Both the position numbers and the translations under genes were made by a program. Positions 8,951-16,490 of a stretch of DNA of 44,515 nt are shown piece by piece. The first letter of the stretch is position 1. Every line of letters starts with the position of its first letter. Below the pieces are notes generated by a model that made no database searches, was not told where the DNA came from, and saw nothing but the letters and a program-made list of their open reading frames with translations. The DNA is from Panacagrimonas sp. (lineage in GTDB: Bacteria > Pseudomonadota > Gammaproteobacteria > Nevskiales > Nevskiaceae): the NCBI RefSeq assembly GCF_020697055.1, contig NZ_JAJFBP010000037.1, forward strand, positions 1 through 44,515, in the 5' to 3' direction.

Positions 8951-8999
8951 CAGAGACGCGACTCGCGCGTCATTGGTTTGGCCGGACATTTGCTGTCAA

Positions 9000-10025
9000 A
9001 TGGCGCCCACTCCGACCTCACGGTCCCACCGGTTCCATCAGCGCTTGTCGTCGACTCCTCCGCCGCAATCACGGCTTCGCAAGCGCGTCCTGGTGCTCAT
9101 CGCGGCGCTGGGCATGGTGGCCTACCTCGCCGGCGCCTTCGTCACCGACTACGACGCGCTGCGCGGCGCGATGCGAAACCTCGGCTGGAGCGGTGCGGCG
9201 CTGGTGCTCGGACTGTCGCTGCTCAACTACGTCCTGCGCTTCGTGCGCTGGCACTGGTACCTGCATGACCTGGGCCACGCGCTGCCCTGGGCGCGACACC
9301 TGACGATCTATCTGGGGGGCTTCCTGTTCACGGTGAGCCCGGCCAAGGCGGGTGAAGCGGTGCGCGGGCTGTATCTGAAAGAGCACGGGGTTCCCTATGC
9401 CGATACTTTCGCGGCACTGTTCGTTGAACGCCTGCTCGATTTCCTGGCCTATGCGCTGCTCGCGATCCTGATCGTGGTGCGATATCCCGACTACCGGCCG
9501 TTCCTGGGACTGGCGTTCGCGCTGGCCGCGGTGCTGCTGATCCTGGCGGGTCGCCCGGGACTGCCGCGCTGGATCGAGGGCCTCGCCGCGCGTCGTGGAC
9601 CGCGTGTGGCCACGCCGCTGCGAGCGCTGGCGCAACTGCTGCAGTCCTCGCGCCGCATGCTGCGAGCCTCGCTGCTGGTGCCGGGATTGGCCATCGGCCT
9701 GGTGTCCTGGGGCGCCGAAGGCATCGGCTTCCACCTGATCTGCGAAGGCCTGACGTTGGACGTGCCGCCGATGAGCGCGACCAGCATCTACGCCATCGCG
9801 GGCCTGGCCGGCGCGGCGACCTTCTTCATGCCCGGCGGCATCGGCGGCATGGAAGCGGTCATGACGGCGCTGCTCACGGCGCTCGGCGCGCCGCTGCCGC
9901 TGGCGATCGTCGCGACGCTGCTGTGCCGGCTGGCGACGCTGTGGTTCGCGGTCTTCCTCGGTTTCTTCGCCATCGCCGCGCTCGAGATGCGCATGTTCCG
10001 CCCGATCGCCCGGCCCTCGACATGA
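9000..10025 (+). CDS. UPF0104 / LPG-synthase-type integral membrane protein (possible flippase)
   Basis: Multi-spanning inner-membrane protein of 341 aa related to the lysylphosphatidylglycerol-synthase transmembrane family. It has roughly eight hydrophobic spans (for example VLVLIAALGMVAYLAGAFV, ALVLGLSLLNYVLRFVRWHW, FLAYALLAILIVV). The family-type motifs are LNYVLRFVRWHWYL near residue 75, VSPAKAGEAVRGLYLKEH near 113, and MPGGIGGMEAVMTALL near 280. Relatives accompany lipid-linked sugar synthesis and have been proposed to move or modify polyprenyl-linked substrates. Its TGA overlaps the ATG of the HAD-UbiA gene (ATGA at 10022), so it is the first gene of a four-gene operon. The ATG at 9000 is chosen because the long upstream extension runs through the REP element. 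Confidence 0.75.
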   Translation: MAPTPTSRSHRFHQRLSSTPPPQSRLRKRVLVLIAALGMVAYLAGAFVTDYDALRGAMRNLGWSGAALVLGLSLLNYVLRFVRWHWYLHDLGHALPWARHLTIYLGGFLFTVSPAKAGEAVRGLYLKEHGVPYADTFAALFVERLLDFLAYALLAILIVVRYPDYRPFLGLAFALAAVLLILAGRPGLPRWIEGLAARRGPRVATPLRALAQLLQSSRRMLRASLLVPGLAIGLVSWGAEGIGFHLICEGLTLDVPPMSATSIYAIAGLAGAATFFMPGGIGGMEAVMTALLTALGAPLPLAIVATLLCRLATLWFAVFLGFFAIAALEMRMFRPIARPST

Positions 10026-11458
10026 ACGCGCTCGTCGCCACCGAATCGTCGCTGCCGTTGTGCGTGGATCTGGACGGCACGCTGACGCCGATCGACACGC
10101 TGCACGAAAGCCTGGTCGGACTCGGTCGCGTCGCGCCGCTGAGCCTGCTGCTGACACCGCTGTGGCTGGCCCGGGGCAAGGCCGGGTTCAAGCGCGCGGT
10201 CTTCGAGCGCTCGCCGACCGACGTCGAGGCCCTGCCGTTGAACCGGGAGCTGCTGGCGTGGCTGCGCGCCGAACGCGATGCGGGCCGATCGCTGGTGCTG
10301 GTGACGGCTTCGGATCGCGCGACCGCCGACGCGGTGGCGCAGCGCGTGGGCCTGTTCGACGAGGTGATCGCCAGCGACGGCAGCACCAACGTGTCGGGCG
10401 CGAACAAGCGCGACGCGCTGCGCGCGCGTTTCGGCGACAAGGGTTTCGACTATGTCGGCAACAGCGGCGTCGATCTGCCGGTGTGGTCGGCGGCCGCCCA
10501 CGCGGTGGTCGTCGGTCCGTCGACGCTGGCGCGCCGCGCGGCCGGCGTGAGCACGGTGCAGCGCACGTTCGAGACACCGCGCGCCGGGCTCAAGACCTGG
10601 ATCAGGGCCGCACGCATCCACCAATGGGTCAAGAACCTGCTGATCTTCGTTCCGGCGCTGCTGGCGCACGACATCACACAGGCGCCGGTGCTGCTGGCGG
10701 CGATCCTCGCGTTCGTCTCGTTCGGGCTGTGCGCCTCGAGCGTCTACATCTTCAACGACCTGATCGACCTGCCGTCCGATCGTCGCCATCCACGCAAGCG
10801 CCTGCGGCCCTTTGCTGCAGGCGTGATCCCGGCGAGCCACGGCGTCGTCGCAGGCGCACTGTTGCTGCTCGGATCGGTCGCCCTCGCGGTGATGATCAAC
10901 GGCTGGTTCCTGCTCGCGCTGGCGGCCTATTACGTTTTCACCTGGGCCTACTCGCTGGCGCTCAAGCGCTTTGCGCTGATCGACGTGATGACGCTGGCCG
11001 GCCTCTACACGATGCGCATCATCGCGGGCAGCGCCGCGACGCTGCTGTGGCCCTCGTTCTGGCTGCTCGGCTTCTCGGTCTTCCTGTTCCTGAGCCTGGG
11101 CATCGTCAAGCGCTTCGCCGAACTCGAGGATTCACGCCGCGAAGGAAAACTGACGGCGCACGGGCGCGGCTATTCCGCAGAAGACCTGCCGCTGCTGCAG
11201 AGCCTGGGCACCGCCGCCGGCTACAGCGCGGTCGTGGTGATGGCGCTCTACATCAACAGCGCCGTATCGGACGATCTGTACACGCATCCCAAGTCGCTGT
11301 GGATGCTGTGTCCGGTGATGCTGTTCTGGATCAGCCGCGTGTGGCTGATGACGACGCGCGGACTCATGCACGACGATCCGATCGTGTTCGCGCTCAAGGA
11401 TCGCATCAGCCTGGCGCTGGCCGCGCTGATGGGCATCGGCATCCTGGTTGCGATCTAG
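10022..11458 (+). CDS. HAD phosphatase-UbiA prenyltransferase fusion (DPPR synthase-like)
   Basis: Two-domain protein of 478 aa. Residues 1 to about 190 are a HAD-type phosphatase: DLDGTLT at 16-22 holds the nucleophile/acid Asp pair, and VLVTASDRATADAVA is the second motif. From about 200 it is a UbiA-family integral membrane prenyltransferase, with RIHQWVKNLLIFVPAL, then NDLIDLPSDRRHPRKRLRP near 245, the Asp-rich Mg-diphosphate site, and several spans. The UbiA part resembles decaprenyl-phosphate 5-phosphoribosyltransferase (mycobacterial Rv3806c). The fused HAD domain could remove the 5-phosphate from the product, a step given to a separate enzyme in mycobacteria. The next two genes resemble DprE1 and DprE2, supporting this route. 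The substrate is inferred, not shown. Confidence 0.85.
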   Translation: MNALVATESSLPLCVDLDGTLTPIDTLHESLVGLGRVAPLSLLLTPLWLARGKAGFKRAVFERSPTDVEALPLNRELLAWLRAERDAGRSLVLVTASDRATADAVAQRVGLFDEVIASDGSTNVSGANKRDALRARFGDKGFDYVGNSGVDLPVWSAAAHAVVVGPSTLARRAAGVSTVQRTFETPRAGLKTWIRAARIHQWVKNLLIFVPALLAHDITQAPVLLAAILAFVSFGLCASSVYIFNDLIDLPSDRRHPRKRLRPFAAGVIPASHGVVAGALLLLGSVALAVMINGWFLLALAAYYVFTWAYSLALKRFALIDVMTLAGLYTMRIIAGSAATLLWPSFWLLGFSVFLFLSLGIVKRFAELEDSRREGKLTAHGRGYSAEDLPLLQSLGTAAGYSAVVVMALYINSAVSDDLYTHPKSLWMLCPVMLFWISRVWLMTTRGLMHDDPIVFALKDRISLALAALMGIGILVAI

Positions 11459-12787
11459 ATGCCGACGGTGCCGGGCAGCAGCTGGGGACGCTGGCCGCGC
11501 CATGCGCATGCGCAGTGCGTGCCGGTGAGCGATCGGTTTCGCGCGCCCGACTTTGCCGACGGCGCGCCCTGCCTGCCCTGGGGCAACGGGCGCAGCTACG
11601 GCGACTCGTGCCAGAACGCCGATGGCCGCCTGCTGCTGACGCAGGGGCTCGACCGCTTCATCGCGTTCGATCTCGACACCGGCGTGCTCGAGTGCGAAGC
11701 CGGCGTGCAGCTGGCCGACATCATCGACCTCGTGCTGCCCAAGGGCTGGTTCGTGCCGGTCACGCCGGGCACGCGTTTCGTCACCGTGGGCGGGGCCATC
11801 GCCAACGACGTGCACGGCAAGAACCATCACCGCGCCGGCAGCTTCGGTCACCACGTCACCGGATTCGAGCTGCTGCGCTCCGACGGCAGCACGCGCTGGT
11901 GCACCGCCGACGGCCAGCACGCGGCGTGGTTCGCGGCCACGATCGGCGGGCTCGGCCTCACCGGGCTGATCCGCCGCGCGCGCCTGCAGCTGCGGCGCGT
12001 TCCCGGCGCGTGGCTCACGGGGCAGAGCCATCGCTTCGGCAATCTCGCCGAGTTCTTCGCGCTGTCGCGCGAGTCCGATCGCGACTACGAGTACACGGTG
12101 TCGTGGCTCGACTGCACCGCGCGCGGCGATGCGTTGGGCCGCGGCGTGTTCATGCGCGGCAACCACGCGCCGATCGAAGGCCGCGTGCCGCGTGAACGGG
12201 CGCTGCGCGTTCCGGTCACGCCGCCGGTGTCGCTGATCAATCGCCTTTCGCTGCAGGCGTTCAACCGCCTGTACTACGCGCGCCCCTCGGCCCGGTGCGA
12301 CGCGGCGACGTGGCACTACCGGCCGTTCTTCTACCCGCTCGACAGCGTCCTCGAGTGGAACCGCATCTACGGGCCGCGCGGATTCTTCCAGTACCAGTGC
12401 GTGGTGCCGCCGGAGCCGGCGCAGGACGCGCTCACCGGGATGATCGATGCGATCGCACGCTCGGGCAGCGGTTCGTTCCTGGCGGTGCTCAAGATGTTCG
12501 GAGAGCGTCCGTCGGCGGGCCTGCTGTCCTTTCCTCGCCCGGGTGCGACGCTGGCGCTGGATTTTCCAAACCAGGGCGAGGACACGCTGCGCCTGCTCGA
12601 GCGTCTGGACGAGATCACGCGCGCGGCCGGCGGTGCGGTGTATCCGGCCAAGGATGCGCGCATGTCGGCGGCGTCGTTCCAGCAGTACTTCCCGCGTTGG
12701 CGCGAATTCGGCGCCTTCGTCGATCCCCGATTTTCTTCGTCGTTCTGGCGCAGAGTCACGGAGCCCGTCTCGTGCAAAGAGTCCTGA
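11459..12787 (+). CDS. DprE1-like FAD-dependent polyprenylphosphoryl-ribose 2'-oxidase
   Basis: VAO-type FAD oxidoreductase of 442 aa. Near the N-terminus PWGNGRSYGD contacts FAD. Residues about 101-131 (VTPGTRFVTVGGAIANDVHG then KNHHRAGSFGHH) match the DprE1 signature very closely. The C-terminal substrate domain has FLAVLKMFGERPSAGLLSFP, and the catalytic Lys is conserved (YPAKDAR, K398). The residue aligned with Mycobacterium tuberculosis Cys387 is Ala366 (TLALDFP), so the covalent benzothiazinone target is absent. DprE1 oxidises the C2' hydroxyl of polyprenylphosphoryl-ribose to a keto sugar. The ATG follows the UbiA stop with no gap (TAGATG), and the end overlaps the next gene by 16 nt. 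Confidence 0.88.
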   Translation: MPTVPGSSWGRWPRHAHAQCVPVSDRFRAPDFADGAPCLPWGNGRSYGDSCQNADGRLLLTQGLDRFIAFDLDTGVLECEAGVQLADIIDLVLPKGWFVPVTPGTRFVTVGGAIANDVHGKNHHRAGSFGHHVTGFELLRSDGSTRWCTADGQHAAWFAATIGGLGLTGLIRRARLQLRRVPGAWLTGQSHRFGNLAEFFALSRESDRDYEYTVSWLDCTARGDALGRGVFMRGNHAPIEGRVPRERALRVPVTPPVSLINRLSLQAFNRLYYARPSARCDAATWHYRPFFYPLDSVLEWNRIYGPRGFFQYQCVVPPEPAQDALTGMIDAIARSGSGSFLAVLKMFGERPSAGLLSFPRPGATLALDFPNQGEDTLRLLERLDEITRAAGGAVYPAKDARMSAASFQQYFPRWREFGAFVDPRFSSSFWRRVTEPVSCKES

Positions 12788-13512
12788 TCATCGGTGCGAC
12801 CTCGGCGATCGCCGAAGCCACGGCGCGCGAGTTTGCCCGGCGCGGCGATCGCCTGTTCCTCGTCGGGCGTCGCGCCGACGCGCTCGAGGCGATCGCATCC
12901 GACCTGCGCCTGCGCGGTGCGCCGCAGGTCGAAATTCGCGCGCAGGACGCCAACGATCGCTCGGCGCACGAGACCATGATCGATGCGGCCGAAGCGGCCA
13001 TCGGCGAGATCGACTCGGCGCTGATCGCCTACGGCACGCTGTCCGATCAGGCCGCGTGCGAGCGATCCGTCGACCAGATGCTCGCGGAGTTCGACACCAA
13101 CGCGCTGAGCCAGATGGCGCTGATGACGCGGTTGGCGAACCGCTTCGAGGCGCGCCGTCGCGGCACCATCGCGGTGATCTCGTCGGTCGCGGGCGATCGC
13201 GGCCGTCGATCCAACTATGTCTACGGATCGGCCAAGGCCGCGGTCAGCGCGTTCACCAGCGGCCTACGCCAGCGTCTGTACAGGTCCGGCGTCACGGTGG
13301 TCACGATCAAGCCGGGCTTCGTGGACACGCCGATGACCGCGGGCTTCAAGAAGGGCGGACCGCTGTGGGCCTCGCCCGCCGACGTCGGCGGCGCGATCGC
13401 GCGCGCGATGATTTCCGGCCGGCCGGTGGCCTACACGCCGTGGTTCTGGTGGGCAATCATGCAGATCATCCGCAACATCCCGGAGACGCTGTTCCGTCGC
13501 CTGTCGCTGTGA
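12772..13512 (+). CDS. DprE2-like SDR, polyprenylphosphoryl-2-keto-arabinose reductase
   Basis: Short-chain dehydrogenase of 246 aa. The nucleotide-binding loop reads IIGATSAIAEATAREFA, the atypical Gly-poor form seen in DprE2 proteins. The catalytic pair is Tyr151-x3-Lys155 (YGSAK), with Ser in VISSVAG. PGFVDTPMT is the SDR C-terminal motif. A hydrophobic C-terminus (WFWWAIMQIIRNIPE) suggests membrane association. It would reduce the DprE1 keto product to complete epimerisation of ribose to arabinose on the lipid carrier. The GTG at 12772 has GGAG 8 nt upstream and starts inside the 3' end of the DprE1 gene, implying coupled translation. Its stop abuts the convergent regulator stop. Confidence 0.85.
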   Translation: MQRVLIIGATSAIAEATAREFARRGDRLFLVGRRADALEAIASDLRLRGAPQVEIRAQDANDRSAHETMIDAAEAAIGEIDSALIAYGTLSDQAACERSVDQMLAEFDTNALSQMALMTRLANRFEARRRGTIAVISSVAGDRGRRSNYVYGSAKAAVSAFTSGLRQRLYRSGVTVVTIKPGFVDTPMTAGFKKGGPLWASPADVGGAIARAMISGRPVAYTPWFWWAIMQIIRNIPETLFRRLSL

Positions 13513-16257
13513 TCACTGCAGATTGATCCGGCTCTCCCGCACCGCGCGGATCGCCTCGAGCCGGCTCTTCACGCCGAGCTTGGCGTAGATGTTCTTCAGG
13601 TGGTACTTGACCGTGTCGCGCGTGACGAACATCGCCGCCGCGATCTGGTCGTTGGACATGTAGTTCACGATCATCGACAGGATGCGACGCTCGCGCTCGG
13701 TGAAGGCTTCGGCACCGCGCGTGGCCGAGGCCGCGGGTCCGCCCCGGCCGTCGCTTCGCACCTGGATTTCGGGCGCGATGATGTTGATCAGGCCGATCAG
13801 GAATTTGTCGCCTTCGGTCTCGCCGCCCTGCGCGGCGTTGGCACGCGGACGGATGTGCGCCAGCAGCAACTGGCTCACTTCCTCACCCTCGTCGATCAAC
13901 GCACGCACGTAGCGTCCCGGCGCAGCCAGGCTCAACGCCTGGTCGAGCGAACGATGCGCCTGCGCCTCGTTGCCGGATTTCTTGTGCGCGAGCGCCGAGA
14001 GCACGTGGAGCTTGATCTGGCGATGCACGCGCGTGCGCAAGGTTGCCTGGCGCAGGCACGGCTGGATCAGGCGCAGCGCCTCGCGCGATTCACCGGCGTG
14101 CACGTGCAGCCGGATGCGGCCGATGACCGTGTCTTCCGAATCCTCGGAGATGCGCACCCAATCGGTATCCGCGCGCTCGCCTCCATCCTCGATGCGGCCC
14201 GCGATGATGCGCGCGCGATCCAGGCGACCGGCGACCAGCTCGCGGCGCACGCGTTCCCAGCCGATCAGCCGCACCGCGCGCGGCCACTGACCGCTGAAGG
14301 CGAGCTGTTCGGCTTCCTCGAGCACCGCCAGTGCTTCGGCCGACTCGTTGTGCTGATCGTGGATGCGTGCGATGGCGCGATACGCGACGACCAGGTAATC
14401 GTGGATGCCGGCGTGCGCGATGATCTCGCGAAACTGCCGGAACTGCGCCATCGCCAGGTCCAGCTCGTCGGCCTCGTACAGCGCCGCGATCCAGCCGCAG
14501 GCCAGGCATGCGGTGGACTGCGATTCGTCCACGTACATGCGCGGGTCCGACAGCGCGTTGCGGAACTGCGTCAGCGCTTCCTGCAGCTGGCCCTGCGACA
14601 CCAGGGTCAGCGCGCTCTTGCCGATGGAATATGCCCAGGTGAACGTCGCGTCGGCGCCGTCACTGAGCGCGCGGCCGCGCGCGAGAAAACGCAGCGCCTC
14701 GCCGTAGTGGCCCGCCGCCATCCCGTGGTAGCCGCGTGCGTTGGAGACCGCGCTGAGTTCGAAATTGCGGAAGCGCGAGGGGCTCGCGACGCTGGTGTCG
14801 ATCATGCTGATGACGTCGGCCATCTGCACGAGGTCGTCCTTCATGATCGCGACCATGCTCAGCGCCACGCGCGGATCACCGGTGGCGTAGGCGTCGGGCG
14901 GGATCGCCCGCAGCAGTCGCAGCAGCGGCTCGACCTTGCGATGGCGGCTCAGGAAGGACAGGGCCCAGACGATCTTCACGACGAGTCCGGGTCGGCGTTC
15001 GAGCTCTTCCATCGGCACCGTGTCGGACCAGCGGTCGACGGTGACCATGTGCCCGTCGGGCACGAGGCGCTCGGCCCACATCTCGAAGACCTCGGCGGCG
15101 TCGCCGTGATCGCCGGCGCTCGAGAAATGATGCAACGCCTCTTCGAAATAGCCTTCCTCGCGATGCCACTGGGCAGCGCGTCGGTGCAATTGACGCACGG
15201 CCTCCGGGTAGGCGGCGCGCAGGTGATCGCGCAGGAAGCGCGAAAAGATCGCGTGGTAGGTGAACCACTGCTGGTCGGACTCGACGCGGCGCACGAACAG
15301 GCCGGCGCGCTCGAGAAAGCCCAGAACGTCCTGCGCATCGCGCGACTCGAGCACCGCGTTGCACAGCGGCACCGACATGCGATCGAGCATCGAGGTCTTG
15401 AGCAGGAACTCCTGCACGCGCGGGTCCTGGCGTGCGAGCACGTTGTCGGCCAGGTAGTCCGCGAGCTCGCGCACCTGGTGCGCGCGCCCTTCGCGCAGCG
15501 ACTGGCGCACCGCGGGGCTGTCCAGCGCCAGGCGATAGAGCTGCACCGCGGCGGGCCACCCTTCGGTGCCCTGGTGGATCGCCTCGACCTCGGCCGCGCT
15601 CACCTCGACATCGCCGGCGCGTTCGAAGAAGCGCTGCACCTCATCCTGCGAAAAACGCAGCTCCTCGGCGCGAATCATCATCGCCTGGTCGCCCACCACC
15701 AGACGCGGCAATCCGAGCTCGGGAACGACGCGGCTGGCGAGGAACCAGCGGATCGCGGGCGGGCTGCCGGCGAGCAGCTCGCGCAGGAAGCCCAGCATCA
15801 TGCGGCTGCTGACGAAATGCAGGTCGTCGACGAATACGGCGACGGGCTGACCGAGCTCGGTCAGGCGGCTCACCAGCCAGTCGGTACGCGAGGTGACGTC
15901 CGACACGCGGCCCGAATCGTTGGCCGCACCGCCGAGGCGCGCCTCGGCGCGCAGACCGGACACCATTTCCTGGACGTGTCCGAGGAAACGCGTGACGTCG
16001 TTGTCCGTTTCGTCGAGCGACAGCCATCCGGTGAGCATGCCTCTGGTACGGCAGGCACTCTCGGCCTGCAGCATCAGGGAGGTCTTGCCGTGCCCGGCGG
16101 GACCCTGGAACACGACGACGCGCGCGGCCAGGTCGCCGAAGATCCGGCCCAGCAGCTGTTCGCGCTCGACAGCATGTCGGTGCGCTTTCGGCGCCGAAAT
16201 CTTGTGATTGATCACCGGAGCAACGGGCAGCTGCTCGGTGAGCACCTTCGATCTCAC
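13513..16257 (-). CDS. Large ATP-binding LuxR-family (MalT/LAL-type) transcriptional regulator
   Basis: STAND-class activator of 914 aa. The N-terminal NTPase has Walker A GPAGHGKT at 52-59 and a Walker B-like VAVFVDDLHF near 140. A long helical, TPR-like sensor region follows. The C-terminal GerE helix-turn-helix reads FTERERRILSMIVNYMSNDQ and continues VTRDTVKYHLKNIYAKLGVKSR. Such regulators bind an inducer and ATP, then oligomerise on DNA. The start is the GTG at 16257, since AGGAAGGGAG lies 6 nt upstream; a longer frame begins at 16299. It is divergent from the DUF1329 gene and is the obvious candidate for the TACC-N7-GTAG palindromes found there and before the carboxylase operon. GerE-domain proteins such as NarL bind TAC-type heptamers. 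Confidence 0.9.
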   Translation of the reverse strand: MRSKVLTEQLPVAPVINHKISAPKAHRHAVEREQLLGRIFGDLAARVVVFQGPAGHGKTSLMLQAESACRTRGMLTGWLSLDETDNDVTRFLGHVQEMVSGLRAEARLGGAANDSGRVSDVTSRTDWLVSRLTELGQPVAVFVDDLHFVSSRMMLGFLRELLAGSPPAIRWFLASRVVPELGLPRLVVGDQAMMIRAEELRFSQDEVQRFFERAGDVEVSAAEVEAIHQGTEGWPAAVQLYRLALDSPAVRQSLREGRAHQVRELADYLADNVLARQDPRVQEFLLKTSMLDRMSVPLCNAVLESRDAQDVLGFLERAGLFVRRVESDQQWFTYHAIFSRFLRDHLRAAYPEAVRQLHRRAAQWHREEGYFEEALHHFSSAGDHGDAAEVFEMWAERLVPDGHMVTVDRWSDTVPMEELERRPGLVVKIVWALSFLSRHRKVEPLLRLLRAIPPDAYATGDPRVALSMVAIMKDDLVQMADVISMIDTSVASPSRFRNFELSAVSNARGYHGMAAGHYGEALRFLARGRALSDGADATFTWAYSIGKSALTLVSQGQLQEALTQFRNALSDPRMYVDESQSTACLACGWIAALYEADELDLAMAQFRQFREIIAHAGIHDYLVVAYRAIARIHDQHNESAEALAVLEEAEQLAFSGQWPRAVRLIGWERVRRELVAGRLDRARIIAGRIEDGGERADTDWVRISEDSEDTVIGRIRLHVHAGESREALRLIQPCLRQATLRTRVHRQIKLHVLSALAHKKSGNEAQAHRSLDQALSLAAPGRYVRALIDEGEEVSQLLLAHIRPRANAAQGGETEGDKFLIGLINIIAPEIQVRSDGRGGPAASATRGAEAFTERERRILSMIVNYMSNDQIAAAMFVTRDTVKYHLKNIYAKLGVKSRLEAIRAVRESRINLQ

Positions 16258-16315
16258 GGGGCTCTCCCTTCCTGGATTGATGCGTCGAGAATGAACCAAT
16301 TGCGCCTCGCAAGAT

Positions 16316-16334
16316 TACCCTGAAGGGTAGTGTG
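16316..16334 (+). promoter_or_regulatory. Operator-like palindrome 1 (upstream of DUF1329 gene)
   Basis: TACCCTGAAGGGTAGTGTG. The TACCCT/AGGGTA arms are perfect with a 2-nt centre, and 15 of 19 bases are identical to the site at 18100-18118, including the trailing GTGTG. It lies in the 233-bp divergent region between the LAL regulator and the DUF1329 gene. Confidence 0.65.
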
Positions 16335-16341
16335 CAGCCTG

Positions 16342-16360
16342 CCACCCGAACCTAGGGTGG
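16342..16360. promoter_or_regulatory. Second inverted repeat in the divergent regulator/DUF1329 region
   Basis: CCACCC, 7 nt, GGGTGG: perfect 6-bp arms, 7 bp downstream of operator 1. It could be a second, weaker binding site for the same regulator or serve its own promoter. The rest of 16361-16490 holds a good GGAGAG ribosome site before the DUF1329 ATG and nothing else recognised. Confidence 0.35.
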
Positions 16361-16490
16361 AAAAGCACCGGGGCAGCGGCACACTCCTAAAACCCGGCAG
16401 TCGTTCAATTAGATATCTGGCGAGCAGGTACACAGGACCCGGCGATACGACCAGGCCCGTAACCAGTCTCTTAGTAGAGAGGAGAGCCAG

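Noticed and set aside
13600..16323. 907-codon open frame on the plus strand opposite the LAL regulator
   Set aside because: Mirror of a well-supported regulator gene, His/Arg/Gln-rich without any domain or ribosome site.
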